Part shown: positions 23,631 to 34,460 of the stretch, piece after piece
How positions within the stretch are numbered: the first letter of the stretch is position 1
Layout of the letters: each line of letters starts with the position of its first letter
Assembly: GCA_963576565.1 (NCBI GenBank)
Contig: CAUYVT010000068.1
Coordinates: 429,501-493,500 of the forward strand
Source of the DNA: Aspidapion aeneum
Taxonomy: Eukaryota; Arthropoda; Insecta; Coleoptera; Brentidae
DNA: 64,000 nt
Reading direction: 5' to 3'
The notes under the pieces: model-generated
Database searches by the model: none
What the model saw: the letters and a program-made list of their open reading frames with translations, nothing else
What the model was told of the DNA's origin: nothing
Made by a program: the position numbers and the translations under genes

Positions 23631-23709
23631 CTTCATAATTAACAGGCCAACACCAACATAAACAAAAAAATCATTAAGAAGAAACTAGTACAAGAGCCAA
23701 CCGACCACA

Positions 23710-24393
23710 ATGATAGAAAAAAATCTAGAAAGAATATTGCTAGAAAGACAGCTAAGATACAAAATGGGCTCACACCTTCTCAATTGCCTTCTAGACATAC
23801 ATATAATGGAGTATGCGTTAGCACAAGAACTAAAAAAGCTCCTACTGCATGCCGAAGATGTACTTGAAGTTTCACAAGCGATTAAAGTCAATTGGGAGCC
23901 AATAATCATAAACATAATTTACCAAAAATGGGATGTCGAGACGCACATTTTACACCATGAATGGGTAAACTACGAACTAGGCAGATTGCCCACATTGAAA
24001 GAAGTTCTTCAGTACTTAATTGAAAGAATTGAAGAGTTGAACAAGAGCCCATCAACTGATTTTAAGTACAATGAAATTTTTCACATTCCAAACGTCATTA
24101 TGGATCATTTAGATAATGTCCGAGACATCCCAAGTATGGATGAAGAAACAGTTAAAGAATTACAACAGCTTTATGAGATGAGCCGTCAGTGCCATAGGGA
24201 CATTCAAACCTCTGGGCAAAATACAGAAACTTGGGACCTACCATTGATGAAATTATTGTCAAAGAAATTGACATCTGAAGTACAAAAGTCATACCATAGA
24301 TGGTTTCAAGCGTTTGAAAACAAAATCCCCACACTAGAAGACTTTTTGCAATTTTTAAAAAAGAAATGTATACACTTAAGAAGAAAGAAGTAA
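23710..24393 (+). CDS. Gag-like protein of the LTR element, BEL/Pao Gag (DUF1759-type) domain, apparently duplicated
   Basis: 227 residues, ATG in a good context (ACAATG), clean stop. Residues ~125-222 match the BEL/Pao Gag pattern: VKELQQLYEMSRQCHRDIQ, then W..PLMKLLSKKL and IPTLEDFLQFLKKKC. In the family this region runs L..L.....HL..L...G....W...L..LI..KL......W.......P.L..LL.FL..R. Residues ~25-115 appear to follow the same order: ELKKLLLHAEDVLEVSQ, WEPIIINIIYQKW, LPTLKEVLQYLIERIEEL. I infer an internal duplication of one Gag-type module. There is no zinc knuckle here. The Gag presumably forms the particle in which the element RNA is packaged. Enzymes must come from elsewhere. Confidence 0.75.
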   Translation: MIEKNLERILLERQLRYKMGSHLLNCLLDIHIMEYALAQELKKLLLHAEDVLEVSQAIKVNWEPIIINIIYQKWDVETHILHHEWVNYELGRLPTLKEVLQYLIERIEELNKSPSTDFKYNEIFHIPNVIMDHLDNVRDIPSMDEETVKELQQLYEMSRQCHRDIQTSGQNTETWDLPLMKLLSKKLTSEVQKSYHRWFQAFENKIPTLEDFLQFLKKKCIHLRRKK

Positions 24394-24864
24394 GCAAAGA
24401 AACAAAGACAAATCATAAAATAACCAACTTTATTCAAACTGAACAAACTCAAAAAGAATTTAAAATATTACCCAAATCATGTATATCAAAAGATACCTCC
24501 AGTAATCTTGGTTACGAAAGAAGTGAGCAAAGAACAACAAACTCTAGAAGAACAGAACATAGTACGAAACAACAAAATCCAGCATATCAAATTAAATAGC
24601 AAAGTAAAAAAAACCAAACATACAGTCAGCAGAAGTCCTCAATTTAAAGCCAAAACGAAAATTGGTGCCTATCCTGTGCTTAACCAGAAATACCTTCAGA
24701 ATAAAAAGCATAAGTCCAAGAATAACCAAAAGTCAAGAAGACAAACTAAAAAGAAGAAAAGTTTAAAACAAATAACAGGAATAGTTATTAAAAAGACGGC
24801 CCAAAAAAAAAACATTCCAAATCAAAAGTTACTGAGAAGGCGGAAGGACAATGGCAAATAAGTC
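24394..24864 (+). pseudogene. Lys-rich C-terminal Gag region, separated from Gag by two in-frame stops
   Basis: Continues the reading frame of the Gag ORF after TAA at 24391-24393 and a second TAA near 24421. The frame is then open to 24861. The peptide is very basic (e.g. KKTKHTVSRSPQFKAKTK, QTKKKKSLKQITG), as expected for a nucleocapsid-like RNA-binding tail, but without CCHC fingers. Other frames here (24366-24599) are also open and basic because the DNA is A-rich, so which frame was used is uncertain. Confidence 0.5.
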
Positions 24865-25207
24865 ATAAACATTTTGCCATTGTAAATGAGCAACAAAACA
24901 TTTTTAAATTCTTGCCTCCCAATTTACAATTTCTTCATGGCACCTACAATAGTAAGGGGATAACAACAATAACAAAAATAGATCATAATATTTTGCAACA
25001 GAAACAATTTGTCGCCACAGCGAAAAGTTCGACGACGTACGATGAACGCAAAAGCCAAACACAACCGATGCCATTCATTGTCAGCAGTTTTAAGAAACTG
25101 ACCCACCTTATAAAGCAGCAGTACCTATTTCGATACCTACATACCATATCATCAGCATTATTCAACCTGAGGTCCCTACAGTCACCCGTTCTGGAGAGAG
25201 GGGAAAA

Positions 25208-25644
25208 TGTTTAATTACAAAATTAAACAGATTTTTTTTTTACCAATTTTCATAATTCTTCAGTTTTAATTAAATTTATTGTTTAAACATAGGTGATCTT
25301 GAGAAATTAGGTTTTAATAACATAAACTAACCTTCTCAAGTTTACCTATTTAAATTATATAAATTATTTAGTTTATAAAACAACACATTATATGAAATTT
25401 TATATTATATAATTTATAGCGAACCATAACAATTTTTTAGTATAAAAAGAGAGGATTTATCTTAATAAAGCAGATTCAACATTTGATAGTTGTTCTCATT
25501 ATAACTACTTAAGTTTACTGTACCATAAGCCTTATTGGTCATTGCAGGGAGTGAGGCTGCTCCCTGGCAGTAAACTTTTACTTTAAACCCGCTGCTTAAC
25601 CAAGCCGAGTTAAGCAAGTGTAATTCTCAAGCACAGCTTGCACA
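25208..25644 (+). repeat. 3' LTR of the Gag-only element
   Basis: 437 bp, same ends as the 5' LTR (TGTTTAATTAC...TTGCACA), TATAAAA at 25441 and AATAAA near 25464, followed by TSD copy CGGAG at 25645-25649. Confidence 0.93.
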
Positions 25645-25834
25645 CGGAGATTTTGATAAATAATTTAGGCCAGTCAAAATGATATAGCCATTCAAAGCTC
25701 AATAGGCCAGTAAAATTGATTATTATTCATTAAGGAAATTTAATTAATTAAATAATATATTTTTATTACAAAATATGTAATTCCTTAATTTTTAAACAAT
25801 ATAACGATATAATCGTTATAAGGGATAAACTAAA

Positions 25835-26030
25835 AAATGTCTGGTTGCCTTGGGCATCACCGGTGATACACAAGGGTTCGGTAAATCTTTAACAAAGTAA
25901 AGGTCATGTGGTTTACTTTTTTATTATTTATAACATCCATTCGAACAGATAGGGCGGATATTTTTATTATAGAACTAAAAAATTAAACACAAACAAATAT
26001 TTTACGTCTGAAGGACTAAAACAACTTAAA
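25835..26030. repeat. second copy of the ATCACCGGTGAT repeat segment
   Basis: Matches 18500-18688: AAAATGTCTGGTTG, GGGCATCACCGGTGATACAC, TTATAGAACTAAAAAATTAA and CGTCTGAAGGACTAAAAC. No coding content. Confidence 0.85.
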
Positions 26031-26157
26031 GCTAAACAATAATTATTTTATTAATTTTATGTCTGAAGGACTAAAAATGGTTCACTTATGGACCATATGA
26101 ATCACCTATGATATTTTCGTATATCCGTTAAAAAACCGTACTCATGCGTGTTTCAAT

Positions 26158-26219
26158 AGGGTCACTGCATCCTGGAAGCCTTGCGTCTCCCACCAGCTTC
26201 CAGGATGCAGTGACCCTAT
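26158..26219. mobile_element. 62-bp palindromic mini-element with 8-bp TSD
   Basis: Perfect 24-bp inverted repeat: arm 26156-26179 (ATAGGGTCACTGC...GGAAGC) and its exact complement at 26196-26219, with a 16-nt loop. The direct repeat GTTTCAAT flanks it at 26150-26157 and 26220-26227. Taking this as the target duplication, the insert is 62 bp with ends AGGGTCACTG / CAGTGACCCT. An 8-bp duplication fits hAT-type transposition. It could alternatively be read as a small-RNA-like hairpin; I see no evidence for processing. Confidence 0.75.
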
Positions 26220-26393
26220 GTTTCAATGCATTCTAGCGACATCTTGTGGTAAAACTCCACGATATAGGTTGTAAAAGGCGTTGGTACACAGGGCATTGGT
26301 GCGACTTTTTAACAGTGGGCTGTAGGGGGCCAACGTGTTTTAAACAAAACTCTGTTAAATATTAGGGAATTTAACTCGATGAGCACCTGAAGT

Positions 26394-26745
26394 ATGGGGG
26401 ACATGGATTATGTTATGGGAAAACTTAGGACACTTTTTTTTAAATTTATCCAGTTAAGTAGAATATTGTCCGGTAACATAATCAAAATGGTTCACTTTGC
26501 ACTTGTAGAGTCTATTCTAAGCTATGGATTAGTTGTTTGGGGGCTAACTTCGGTCAAATCTTTAAAACCCCTAGAAGTTATTCAGAAGACCGTACACAAT
26601 CAACTTGTTATTTTCGGAAACTAAAATTGTTTCCTTGCAGTACTTAATTTCAGAGATAATACTTGGATTTATGATAAAATATATTCATTATAAACAAGCA
26701 AAACCTACCACTCATAATATCAGATTTGCTAGACATTATGTTAGG
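26394..26745 (+). pseudogene. C-terminal fragment of a non-LTR reverse transcriptase
   Basis: A 76-residue frame reads LRTLFFKFIQLSRILSG, then MVHFALVESILSYGLVVWG and PLEVIQKTV. This is the thumb/C-terminal block of CR1/Jockey-group RTs (pattern ALVESIL.YG...WGG....L..L...QKR). After 26624 the other frame continues with HNIRFARHYVRSK. The sequence stops at 26745 exactly where a Penelope terminal fragment begins. Confidence 0.8.
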
Positions 26746-27142
26746 TCGAAATAAAATTTCGGACTTCCATTGTCTTTATTTATTTTAAAACACGACGTTT
26801 AGTAAGAATCTCTAACCGTTATCAAGTGTGAACTAAACAATCTAGTCTCCAGGCTACCACTCATACTACTTGGTGTGCAGTCAGGTGTGACGGCCCGCCC
26901 CCTTTTTTAATCCTAAGACGCCTGTTTTACTTAAGGAAAACAGGCGAAATAAAATTTCGGACTTCCATTGTCTTTATTTATTTTAAAACACGACGTTTCG
27001 GTTAGTAAGTATCTCTAACCGTTATCAGGTGTGAACTAAACAATCTAGTCTCCAGGCTACCACTCATACTACTTGGTGTGCAGTCAGGTGTGGCGGCCCG
27101 CCCCCTTTTTTAATCCTAAGACGCCTGTTTTCCTTAAGGAAA
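26746..27142 (-). repeat. two tandem copies of the Penelope-like element 3' end
   Basis: Each copy (26746-26944 and 26945-27142) matches the terminal ~195 bp of the Penelope element at 52583: AAATAAAATTTCGGACTTCC, ACACGACGTTTCGG, TATCTCTAACCGTTATCA, then GCCCGCCCCCTTTTTTAAT. The first copy lacks CGG in ACGTTT. Head-to-tail repeats of the terminal region are usual in Penelope-like elements. Confidence 0.9.
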
Positions 27143-27675
27143 TAATTCTTCAGTTTTAATAATGCCTTAAAAATCGGCCTTAGCTTTTGTCTCCAAGTTA
27201 TAGGTTTTTGGAATAGGAGATACTGAAATTTTCTGTTGATTCTGAAACTTTTTCAACGCTTATTAATAAATAAAAATATAAAATTTAAGAAAAAAATCTA
27301 AAATTATAAAAAAAAATCAAACTGACACTCAAATCCTATTGTTTATTTATTTATTTAATTTCATTTAATTAATCTTTACAAAGTATAAATCTCTTGTGCA
27401 TAATAATGAAACAATGAAGGATTTGGGTGAGTATGCCCACAGAATTTTGTTTTTTAATTTAAAACAATAGGAAATGGTAGATTATATAATAAAAGCGAAT
27501 AATAAAAACCAATTTAAAAATAATATTGCAAAAGGATTATAGTTACAGGTTCGATATAACTAAATTGTATTGAAAATTTTAAATATTTATTTTACGTCGT
27601 GATTTTCTGAATTTATATTTTTTTAGGTAATTAAGTTTTTGTGTTCTAGAGTAGTTCATTTGGACCTAACATAAT
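27143..27675. other. AT-rich DNA, nothing recognised
   Basis: Low-complexity A/T-rich DNA between two Penelope fragments. No coding or repeat signal recognised. Confidence 0.4.
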
Positions 27676-27915
27676 CCTTTGTTTGAAACTCGTAGACAAT
27701 GATTGTGTAGAAATAAAATTTCGGACTTCCATTGTCTTTATTTATTTTAAAACACGACGTTTCGGTTAGTAAGTATCTCTAACCGTTATCAAGTGTGAAC
27801 TAAACAATCTAGTCTCCAGGCTACCACTCATACTACTTGGTGTGCAGTCAGGTGTGGCGGCCCGCCCCCTTTTTTAATCCTAAGACGCCTGTTTTCCTTA
27901 AGGAAATAATTCTTC
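27676..27915 (-). repeat. third Penelope 3' terminal fragment
   Basis: Begins GTTTGAAACTCGTAGACAA, which also precedes the main Penelope copy at 52588, followed by the full terminal ~195 bp. It ends at the same place as the previous copy (CCTTAAGGAAATAATTCTT), so the two share a junction. Confidence 0.88.
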
Positions 27916-28399
27916 AGTTTTAATTTTTAAGGCATTTTATGAATGATGATCACTCTGTACAACTTAAAATTATTTATAATAAAATCATCGGTCTTGTGAA
28001 AGACAGCGACGATGATACATTTAAGGCTCAGGATAAAGTTAGAAATGACACAGACCTATTCTACCACAAAACCAACGCTATGTTTTCGAATATATATTCC
28101 AATTCAATTCATTAAAAATTCATCCCCGCATTGTCAAACAATTGGCGTAGCAATAATCTAGGCCCTTTAATGAAAATTAAAAAAATGGCCAACATTTTAC
28201 GATGTTTTTCTCGTTTGGTTCATGAAAATCCCAAAAATTCCGACAAGGAAATTTCAATATTAGCTAGCTTTTCTCGAGGGTGAACCATAATATTTAAGGT
28301 TCTATAAAATTAACAGCAAGTAATTACGCAATCGCCTGAAGGGTATTAACAGATCACAACCAAAATGAAACACTTTTAGCCAGTACCTACCGGAACTCA
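27916..28399. other. unassigned DNA before BEL copy 2
   Basis: No gene recognised. A short open region at 27940-28110 is not similar to any family I know. Confidence 0.35.
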
Positions 28400-30111
28400 A
28401 TCTACTACGCAAATTCTTAAAAGGGGAATAACTCACAAAATATCTTAGAACGTTGGTAGATACTTTTTCTGAGAATATTGCAGCTTTAGAGAACTTGTTC
28501 TTTCCCGTAATATCTTGGTGTTTTTGTTTGTTTTCAATTTTATTATCTAAATATTATCAACCCACAAGAACCACTTCCGAATTAAGGTATAGTACAATTG
28601 AGATTCTTATTTTTACAAATCAATGCCGGGCTCTTGGAACAGTACCTCAAAATACGCAAATGCAATCTTCGAATTCAAAAGAGCAAACACCAAATTATTC
28701 AAATTCTAGTGACAAAAATATAATTCTTATACAAATGATCAATACAAATCCCCTGTTGAAATTTTTAGCTCACACACCAGTAGTAAATAAATAATTCAAT
28801 ACTCAAGTATAACAAAATAAACAACCCCATAAACGCAAATTATGCAATAATCGTTTTCATCCATTTTCGCAGTGTGGAGTTTTTATTGTCAAATCCATTT
28901 TAGCTCGATTTACTTATGTAAAACAGCAATCCTTTTATATAAACCGCTTGCGATCGAACCACCACATACAAGACTGCAGTAGTACCTACCACTGCAGTGT
29001 ATATCGACATAGGCACCATAGTCCTATTCATCGCGAATGACAAAGTTAGTCAGTTCGTCAAAATTCAAGTCAGAATTCAAGTCATAATTCAAGCACAAGC
29101 ATAAACGTATCGAATAATAATTCAAATTCGTGTCTTATCCCACATGACCCTAGTTTTATTCACAATAACTTAATTCAAATTAATTCGAATCCAAACAAAC
29201 CTAACAATCAGTATTTTTTGATATCCAGCTTGACGCCCCGAACTACAGTGCTTCTAGCGACTACAAAATTAAAGGTGCCTAATAGTCGAGGTAACTACCA
29301 AACTGTCCAAGTATTTTTGGATAGCGGTAGTTAAGCTATCCTGATAAGCGAGGCATTTCTTAAAAAATTAGGTTTGTCATGCCATAAAAAGTCGATCCCT
29401 CTTCTGGGACTTGATCAATCTTCATTGGCCACTAACGGCATTTGTACTAGCACTATTGGTGTCCTAGGCCAACAAGAGCCTACTTTTTCTATTTAAGTTT
29501 TTGTTTCACCAAAACTTTGTTCAAATATGCCTTCAGTAAAGGTAGATTCACCCAAGAGTAATATTTCAAATGTAAAGCTGGCAGATGATAATTATTTTTA
29601 CATTGCACAACTTTGCAACATTGCACTACCCTCCGCATTCGAGGCTATTTTTGGATGGGTTTTGATAGGTCAAATTTAAAACATAAATATTATACCTTCA
29701 GCCAATTCCTACTTTATTTTCTGAGAGCAATCTCTCTAATAAGTTTTGGGAACTTGAATAAATTAAGCGCAAAACGTTTCTCGTACCCGAACAAAAAGGT
29801 GTAAAGAAATTTTCCAAAACACCACCACTAGAGATATTTCGGGCCAATTTACTGTAAATTTGCGTTTTCCTCACATTGATCCTCCTGACCTAGGAGACAT
29901 TTATTACGTGGCCTATCGTCAATTCATGTCTGTTGAATCTCGGCTAATAAAAAATTAAAATCTCTATAGTATCTACTTGGATTTTATGAGAGAATATCTC
30001 ATGTCTTTAATTTTAAAATCCGATTTTAAAATCCGAACCGCATCACGGAATACTTCGTCAAGATAAATAAACTTTTAATCTCCGGGTGGTTTTCAACCCC
30101 TAGTGGCCTAT
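28400..30111 (+). pseudogene. BEL/Pao retrotransposon remnant, Gag-protease-RT start (copy 2)
   Basis: Same sequence as 5740-6860 plus parts missing there. In order: NILERW-type decayed Gag at 28440-28530; the zinc-knuckle region 28830-29000 (KLCNNRFHPFSQC...R..VK; the first Cys is mutated to Arg here); LTPRTTVLLATTKL; an aspartic protease with FLDSGS at 29314-29331 followed directly by a stop codon, then ILISEAFLKKLGL and a G-type flap region; RFSYPNKK; FMSVESRLI; FMREYLMSL. At 30049-30105 the RT entry EPHHGILRQDK, stop, TFNLRVVFN is readable. Many stops and frameshifts. Cut at 30111 by about 3.4 kb of other DNA; the next homologous base is near 33551. Confidence 0.8.
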
Positions 30112-33100
30112 TAAAATGCGTTGGGTGGCATTTGTGGCAGCTTAAAGACGTTGCCGCCATTTTGTGACACTGTAATTAGAATAATAACAATTTGCCAATC
30201 TGTGACACAAAAAAACCCGCTGAATAATTAAACAAATATCTGGAAGCAGAACTGTATTTCCCAGCTAGGTAAAACATTGATATGCCCAGTAACTTTTATA
30301 CAGTGGAGAAGGGGGAAGGGGGGTTCAGAAATAAGAAAATTTTACGTGCGCCACTGTGTTTTAATATCAATGTTTTACAAAGAAGATCTTAATTAAAATA
30401 CAGTTCAACCCAAACGTTGTAGCCAAACAATGAAACTCTACTTACTTCCGAGGCTTCCAGAGTATTTATGTAATTAAGAATAACCAAAAAAAATCAACAG
30501 AATAAAATTCTAATAGATTGAAATAAGATGACAAAACTAGAAGCACTTTACAGGTAGGTGGACTCCTTAACAGGTCATAGTGTACCTACATCTGAGTCAG
30601 TAGTGTGAGACTCAGTTATATAAACGATTGTAAAAAAAAAATATATATACTTCCAAAATTATTCCGTCATAGGGGAGATCTGGACCAAATATCTGCTGTC
30701 ATCATTCTATGTTGGGTAGAATGAGACAGACAGCAACTCAGTCCGAGATCCACCCCATGAGGTAAAACAGTGTAAAGAAACCGCTAAAAAAAATATAACC
30801 TCATCTCTCTTTTGTCTCTGCAAAGTTGGTCATTGGGCTGTACAAATAACACAAGAAAAATTGTCTCTTGTTTATTTTAAAAGGTAAAACTGGAAAGTAT
30901 TACCAAAAACATGAAATAGAAAAAAAATTAATGAAATGTTGTGGAACAAGTCAGGCCCTAAGTAGCAAGACACTCCAAATTTCACAAGAGAAATTGTCTT
31001 AAATAAATGAAATGAAGAAAAACTTAGTAAATACGCCGCAAAATTGTGGTTATGACGTCATACCGTTACCTTGCGTTTACAAGCAATGTTGAAATTATAC
31101 TGTGAAAAATTATATATGAAAAGATTACGTCTAAATTATATTAAAAATTTATATGAAAAGATTATGTCTAAATTATATTAAAGATTTATGTGAAAGATTA
31201 TATCTGAAGCTTGCTCCTACCTTGGTCCTTGATTATTTTATGTGTGTTTTATTTTGTAAACCTGGAAGTGGTGTATTCAGCCATTCCTCACTGCTACTCT
31301 GGTCCTGGTTCTGCCCGCGCCTCCCCTCGTGCTTGCTTAGCACATGGTGCTAGGGCAGCACATGGTGGTCAAAAGGTTGTTGATTCTTGCCCGAGCATAA
31401 AACCCTGTGGAAAATGAAATGTTTCAGTTTCCTGGAATTCGTCTATTTTGCACGAAGTTCCCCTACACCGAGTAACTTAAATCGAGAACCCCATGTCGAC
31501 TCAATAAAATAAAGTAGATTTAAACAGATGAACTAAACTAATCCTAACGTACCTTTCCCAGGGTTACAACTGGCTCGTCGATGGAACAGAACCTCTTTCC
31601 ACCAGCACAACTGTCCCGTCGATGGAATGGACGGTGCTGTAACCAAAGGAGAAAACAATATATAGTTTTTATCCAACACGTGGTTAAAAGAAAAATATAA
31701 AAACGCCAACAATTCCCCACGTCTTTTGTCAAAAAAAAAAGTACATTTCACACGAAAAATAATTACAATTTGGGAGGCAAATATTATCTTGAAGAGTCCT
31801 CAAATAATAAAAAAAATGAAAAAAATAAAATCGAACTTACCACTGCTCTTATTTCCCGTACAAATGGCGTAGGCCGACTTAAATCCCCCTCAGAGGGTAT
31901 GAGCGTCACTCCAGGATTCGCCTAAACACGACGGACTCACTTCTACAGTTTCTGGGATATCTCCTGCAATCGCTGCAGTGCCAATAACCAAAAACAAAGG
32001 CGATCCCAGAAACTGTTGTCGACCCAGCCAAAATTCGTTAGGAAGAGACAAAGCACTTTTTCGAGAACACAAAAAAATGAAGTCGCCGGAAATCATTTTG
32101 TAAATGTGGTGGGGGACAGTAAAACGCAATACCAACCTAATTTTCCCGGTTAGATTCAAATAAGGATGCAAACCTATTTAAAAAAAAACGCTCTCACCAA
32201 AAAAAACCCTAAATGCGGTTTGCGAAACTGGAGGAAAAACCCGCGGTTTTTAAACTAACCAATGAGGAAATACACCAATATTTCCATACTGGTATATAGG
32301 GGGCAACACCGACCAAGGAGATAGAAAATACGTAAAACGCGCATTGAGGTGTTGTCGGATCTATTTCCACGGTTGAAATTTTTATAACAAGGACGTCGAG
32401 ACACCCTTCATACATAGACCGAACATTTGCCTACCGGACCCCTGCCAACATAGCAAGTAGGAGGAAAATAACCAGCCGGACTATAAGAAGCTCAGCATTG
32501 AAACCATCAATTGTAAATTTAATTACTGGAGATTCGAGCATGTATCAAACCCAGGAATATTCGAACACTCAACCAATTCCCATATGAGTAAAGCTATACT
32601 AAGTGTAGAATTTAGTTGAATTTTAGTTACAGTTTTAGTCAAAAGTTTCCTTTGCTCTTTATATATGTTTTCTCTAAGATTCATATGGTTTGACGCCATT
32701 CTTGTAAAACATTTCTACATTAATAAAGTTGTTTCTGAACTTGAACCTAAAAATACCCATTGAACTACTGCTCAAACTCGGCACAAGAGTGTTCAGATGT
32801 TAAGTTTGCTCACCACTAGCCAGCCCTACAAACCCTTCAATCCGACTAACTGAGCTAGTTATTAACTTTACATAACTATGATTATATATAAATTTAAATA
32901 ATATAAAAATACGATTTTGTTTACTCTTTTAGTCCTGGTTTTTATTCCTCGTTTATCTTCCATTTACGAAAGTACATAACTCGTATTTATTTTATCTTCT
33001 CTTTATCAAATTAATAAAGATATCAAAGTGGGCGGAGCCTCGGTTGTTACTGGTCAAACCGTGGACCTAAATATGTTTTCGTGCTATCACAACTAGCTAT

Positions 33101-33550
33101 GAGGTTCGGATTGTCCCAATATCCTCGAGAATAAACGTAAGGGAATGAAATGTTGATCTAAATGTTTCCTTCCTGTTACCGAAACCATTTGTGATGCGGC
33201 AACGCCGCTATTCCCCAGTAGTACAGCTGTTTAATTCCGTGAACGTCAAAGAAAATCACAAAATTCCACAGATAAACAAATCAATCAAAAGTTTTTATGT
33301 GATTTTTCCGAAACCTGTGATCTTAAATTCCAATTACGATGTCCAGATGATGCGATGTGCGTAGTGTCCACAGTAATTCGATGGAATGCCTCCTTTTAAG
33401 GTAATTTCCTAGACACTATATAACCTCCAAACCTAGCTCTATAAAATACCCTTAATTTGTGTACAGAAAGACGAGTCGAAGAGCCTTGATTATTTACCTG
33501 AATAAACAAATATGTAACGTTGCCTTAAACGTAAAAATGACACGTTACAC
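30112..33550. other. 3.4-kb insertion of unknown nature into BEL copy 2
   Basis: Defined by comparison with copy 1 (10655-10690), where the two flanks are continuous. Short ACCCCT/ACACCCT flanks could be a decayed duplication. I see no coding homology inside. 31112-31203 holds three ~40-bp tandem units with GAAAGATTA.GTCTAAATTA. 31260-31430 and 32400-32745 have LTR-like composition: a TATA-like ACTATAAGAAG at 32479 and AATAAA at 32723. The ORFs here are short and unlike known proteins. Confidence 0.5.
33174..33549 (+). repeat. possible solo LTR
   Basis: Starts TGTTACCG, ends CGTTACA, 376 bp, and has AATAAA at about 33503 near the end. The GCGGCAACGCCGC segment at 33196 and the imperfect terminal inversion suggest a BEL/Pao-type LTR. 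No clean 5-bp duplication is visible and no second copy is in the window, so this stays tentative. Confidence 0.3.
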
Positions 33551-34460
33551 CCTTGATTAAATTGATCGAAAGGCCCAAGCGTGAAAGAAACTCTTTAAAA
33601 GGGCCAAGCCGATATTTTATAAACTCTATTAAAATTCTGATGGTATTCTATCGTATGGCATCTTGGGTTAATTTGTTCAATTGAAAACTAAATTTCCCAT
33701 TGTTTAATCGTTTATTGTTTAATCGTTTATTGTTTAATCGTTTATTGAAAACAAGAACTTTTTGAAATTAACAAGGACCGTTAAAAAATTAAAAAACCAA
33801 ACAATCTATTTTAACGGCCCCTCTTTTAGTCAGGTTGGTCATGACTTATGTTGAGAGTTTCTATAAATGTATTTGTTTTTAATTTTAAGAAATAGATAAA
33901 GATTTAATATAAACTATAATGTAAAAGAATAGCTTAAGTAAAAATAATAAAAATAGGCCCAAATTTTAAAATAGTCAGTTATTAATTAATCTGTTAGTTT
34001 TACGATAGTTATAAATATACAGGGTATTGATTAAATACTTTTTAAAGCAAAGATTGTACAAATTTAAAATTGGCACGACTATTGCAGACTTCGTCACTCA
34101 GACGCTACATAAAATAAGACACACACAATTCTGTTAATAAAAAATGTTGACAATTTTTTTGCTTGTTTTTAAAGATATCTAACTATATTACGACTCAAAA
34201 ACCAATGAAGTCTCATTACTTAGCGTCGTGCGTTGTACAGCAGGATTCGTATTTGTTTTTTCAAAGAAGCACACACAGCACTCGGACAAAATAGACCTGA
34301 CAAATTATTACAGACTGTAAAAATCGGAAGAAAAGGTAGAACTTTATTTGAGTACTTTGACAAGTAAGATACTCACGGTTTCTAAAACATTACAGTTTAG
34401 GGTTTTACATACATCAGTGGCGTACAGTGCTAATCCAAGTAGGGCAGGCGAAAATTGGCA
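33551..34460 (+). repeat. continuation of BEL copy 2 / shared downstream repeat
   Basis: Matches 10675-11800 in order: GATCGAAAGGCCCAAGCGTG (33564), GGCATCTTGGGT (33657), ACAAGAACTTTTTG (33751), ACTATTGCAGACTTCGTC (34079), ACATACATCAGTGGCGTA (34409). The first part encodes SKGPSVKETL, the same RT-entry segment seen in copy 1. A short triplication of GTTTAATCGTTTATT lies at 33699-33745. Confidence 0.75.

Larger units (their letters stand above)
21725..25644 (+). mobile_element. complete 3.9-kb Gag-only LTR retrotransposon (BEL/Pao-like, non-autonomous)
   Basis: Two LTRs of ~440 bp (21725-22166 and 25208-25644) begin TGTTTAATTAC and end GCACA. The element is flanked by the perfect 5-bp duplication CGGAG (21720-21724 and 25645-25649). 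A purine tract GGAGAGAGGGGAAAA directly precedes the 3' LTR, and TGGTCCGGATC starts one base after the 5' LTR as the primer-binding-site position. Inside are a 12-copy tandem repeat, a Gag-like ORF and a Lys-rich coding region. There is no protease, RT, RNase H or integrase in 3 kb, so it needs a partner element. The Gag type suggests BEL/Pao. Confidence 0.93.

Noticed and set aside
22262..23640. CRISPR-like array (repeats with variable spacers)
   Set aside because: Units are longer (90-120 bp), head to tail without unique spacers, and lie inside a eukaryotic LTR element.
31153..32415. Short ORFs of 62-93 residues as host exons
   Set aside because: No recognised domain, no supporting splice pattern, and the stretch is an insertion into a retroelement.
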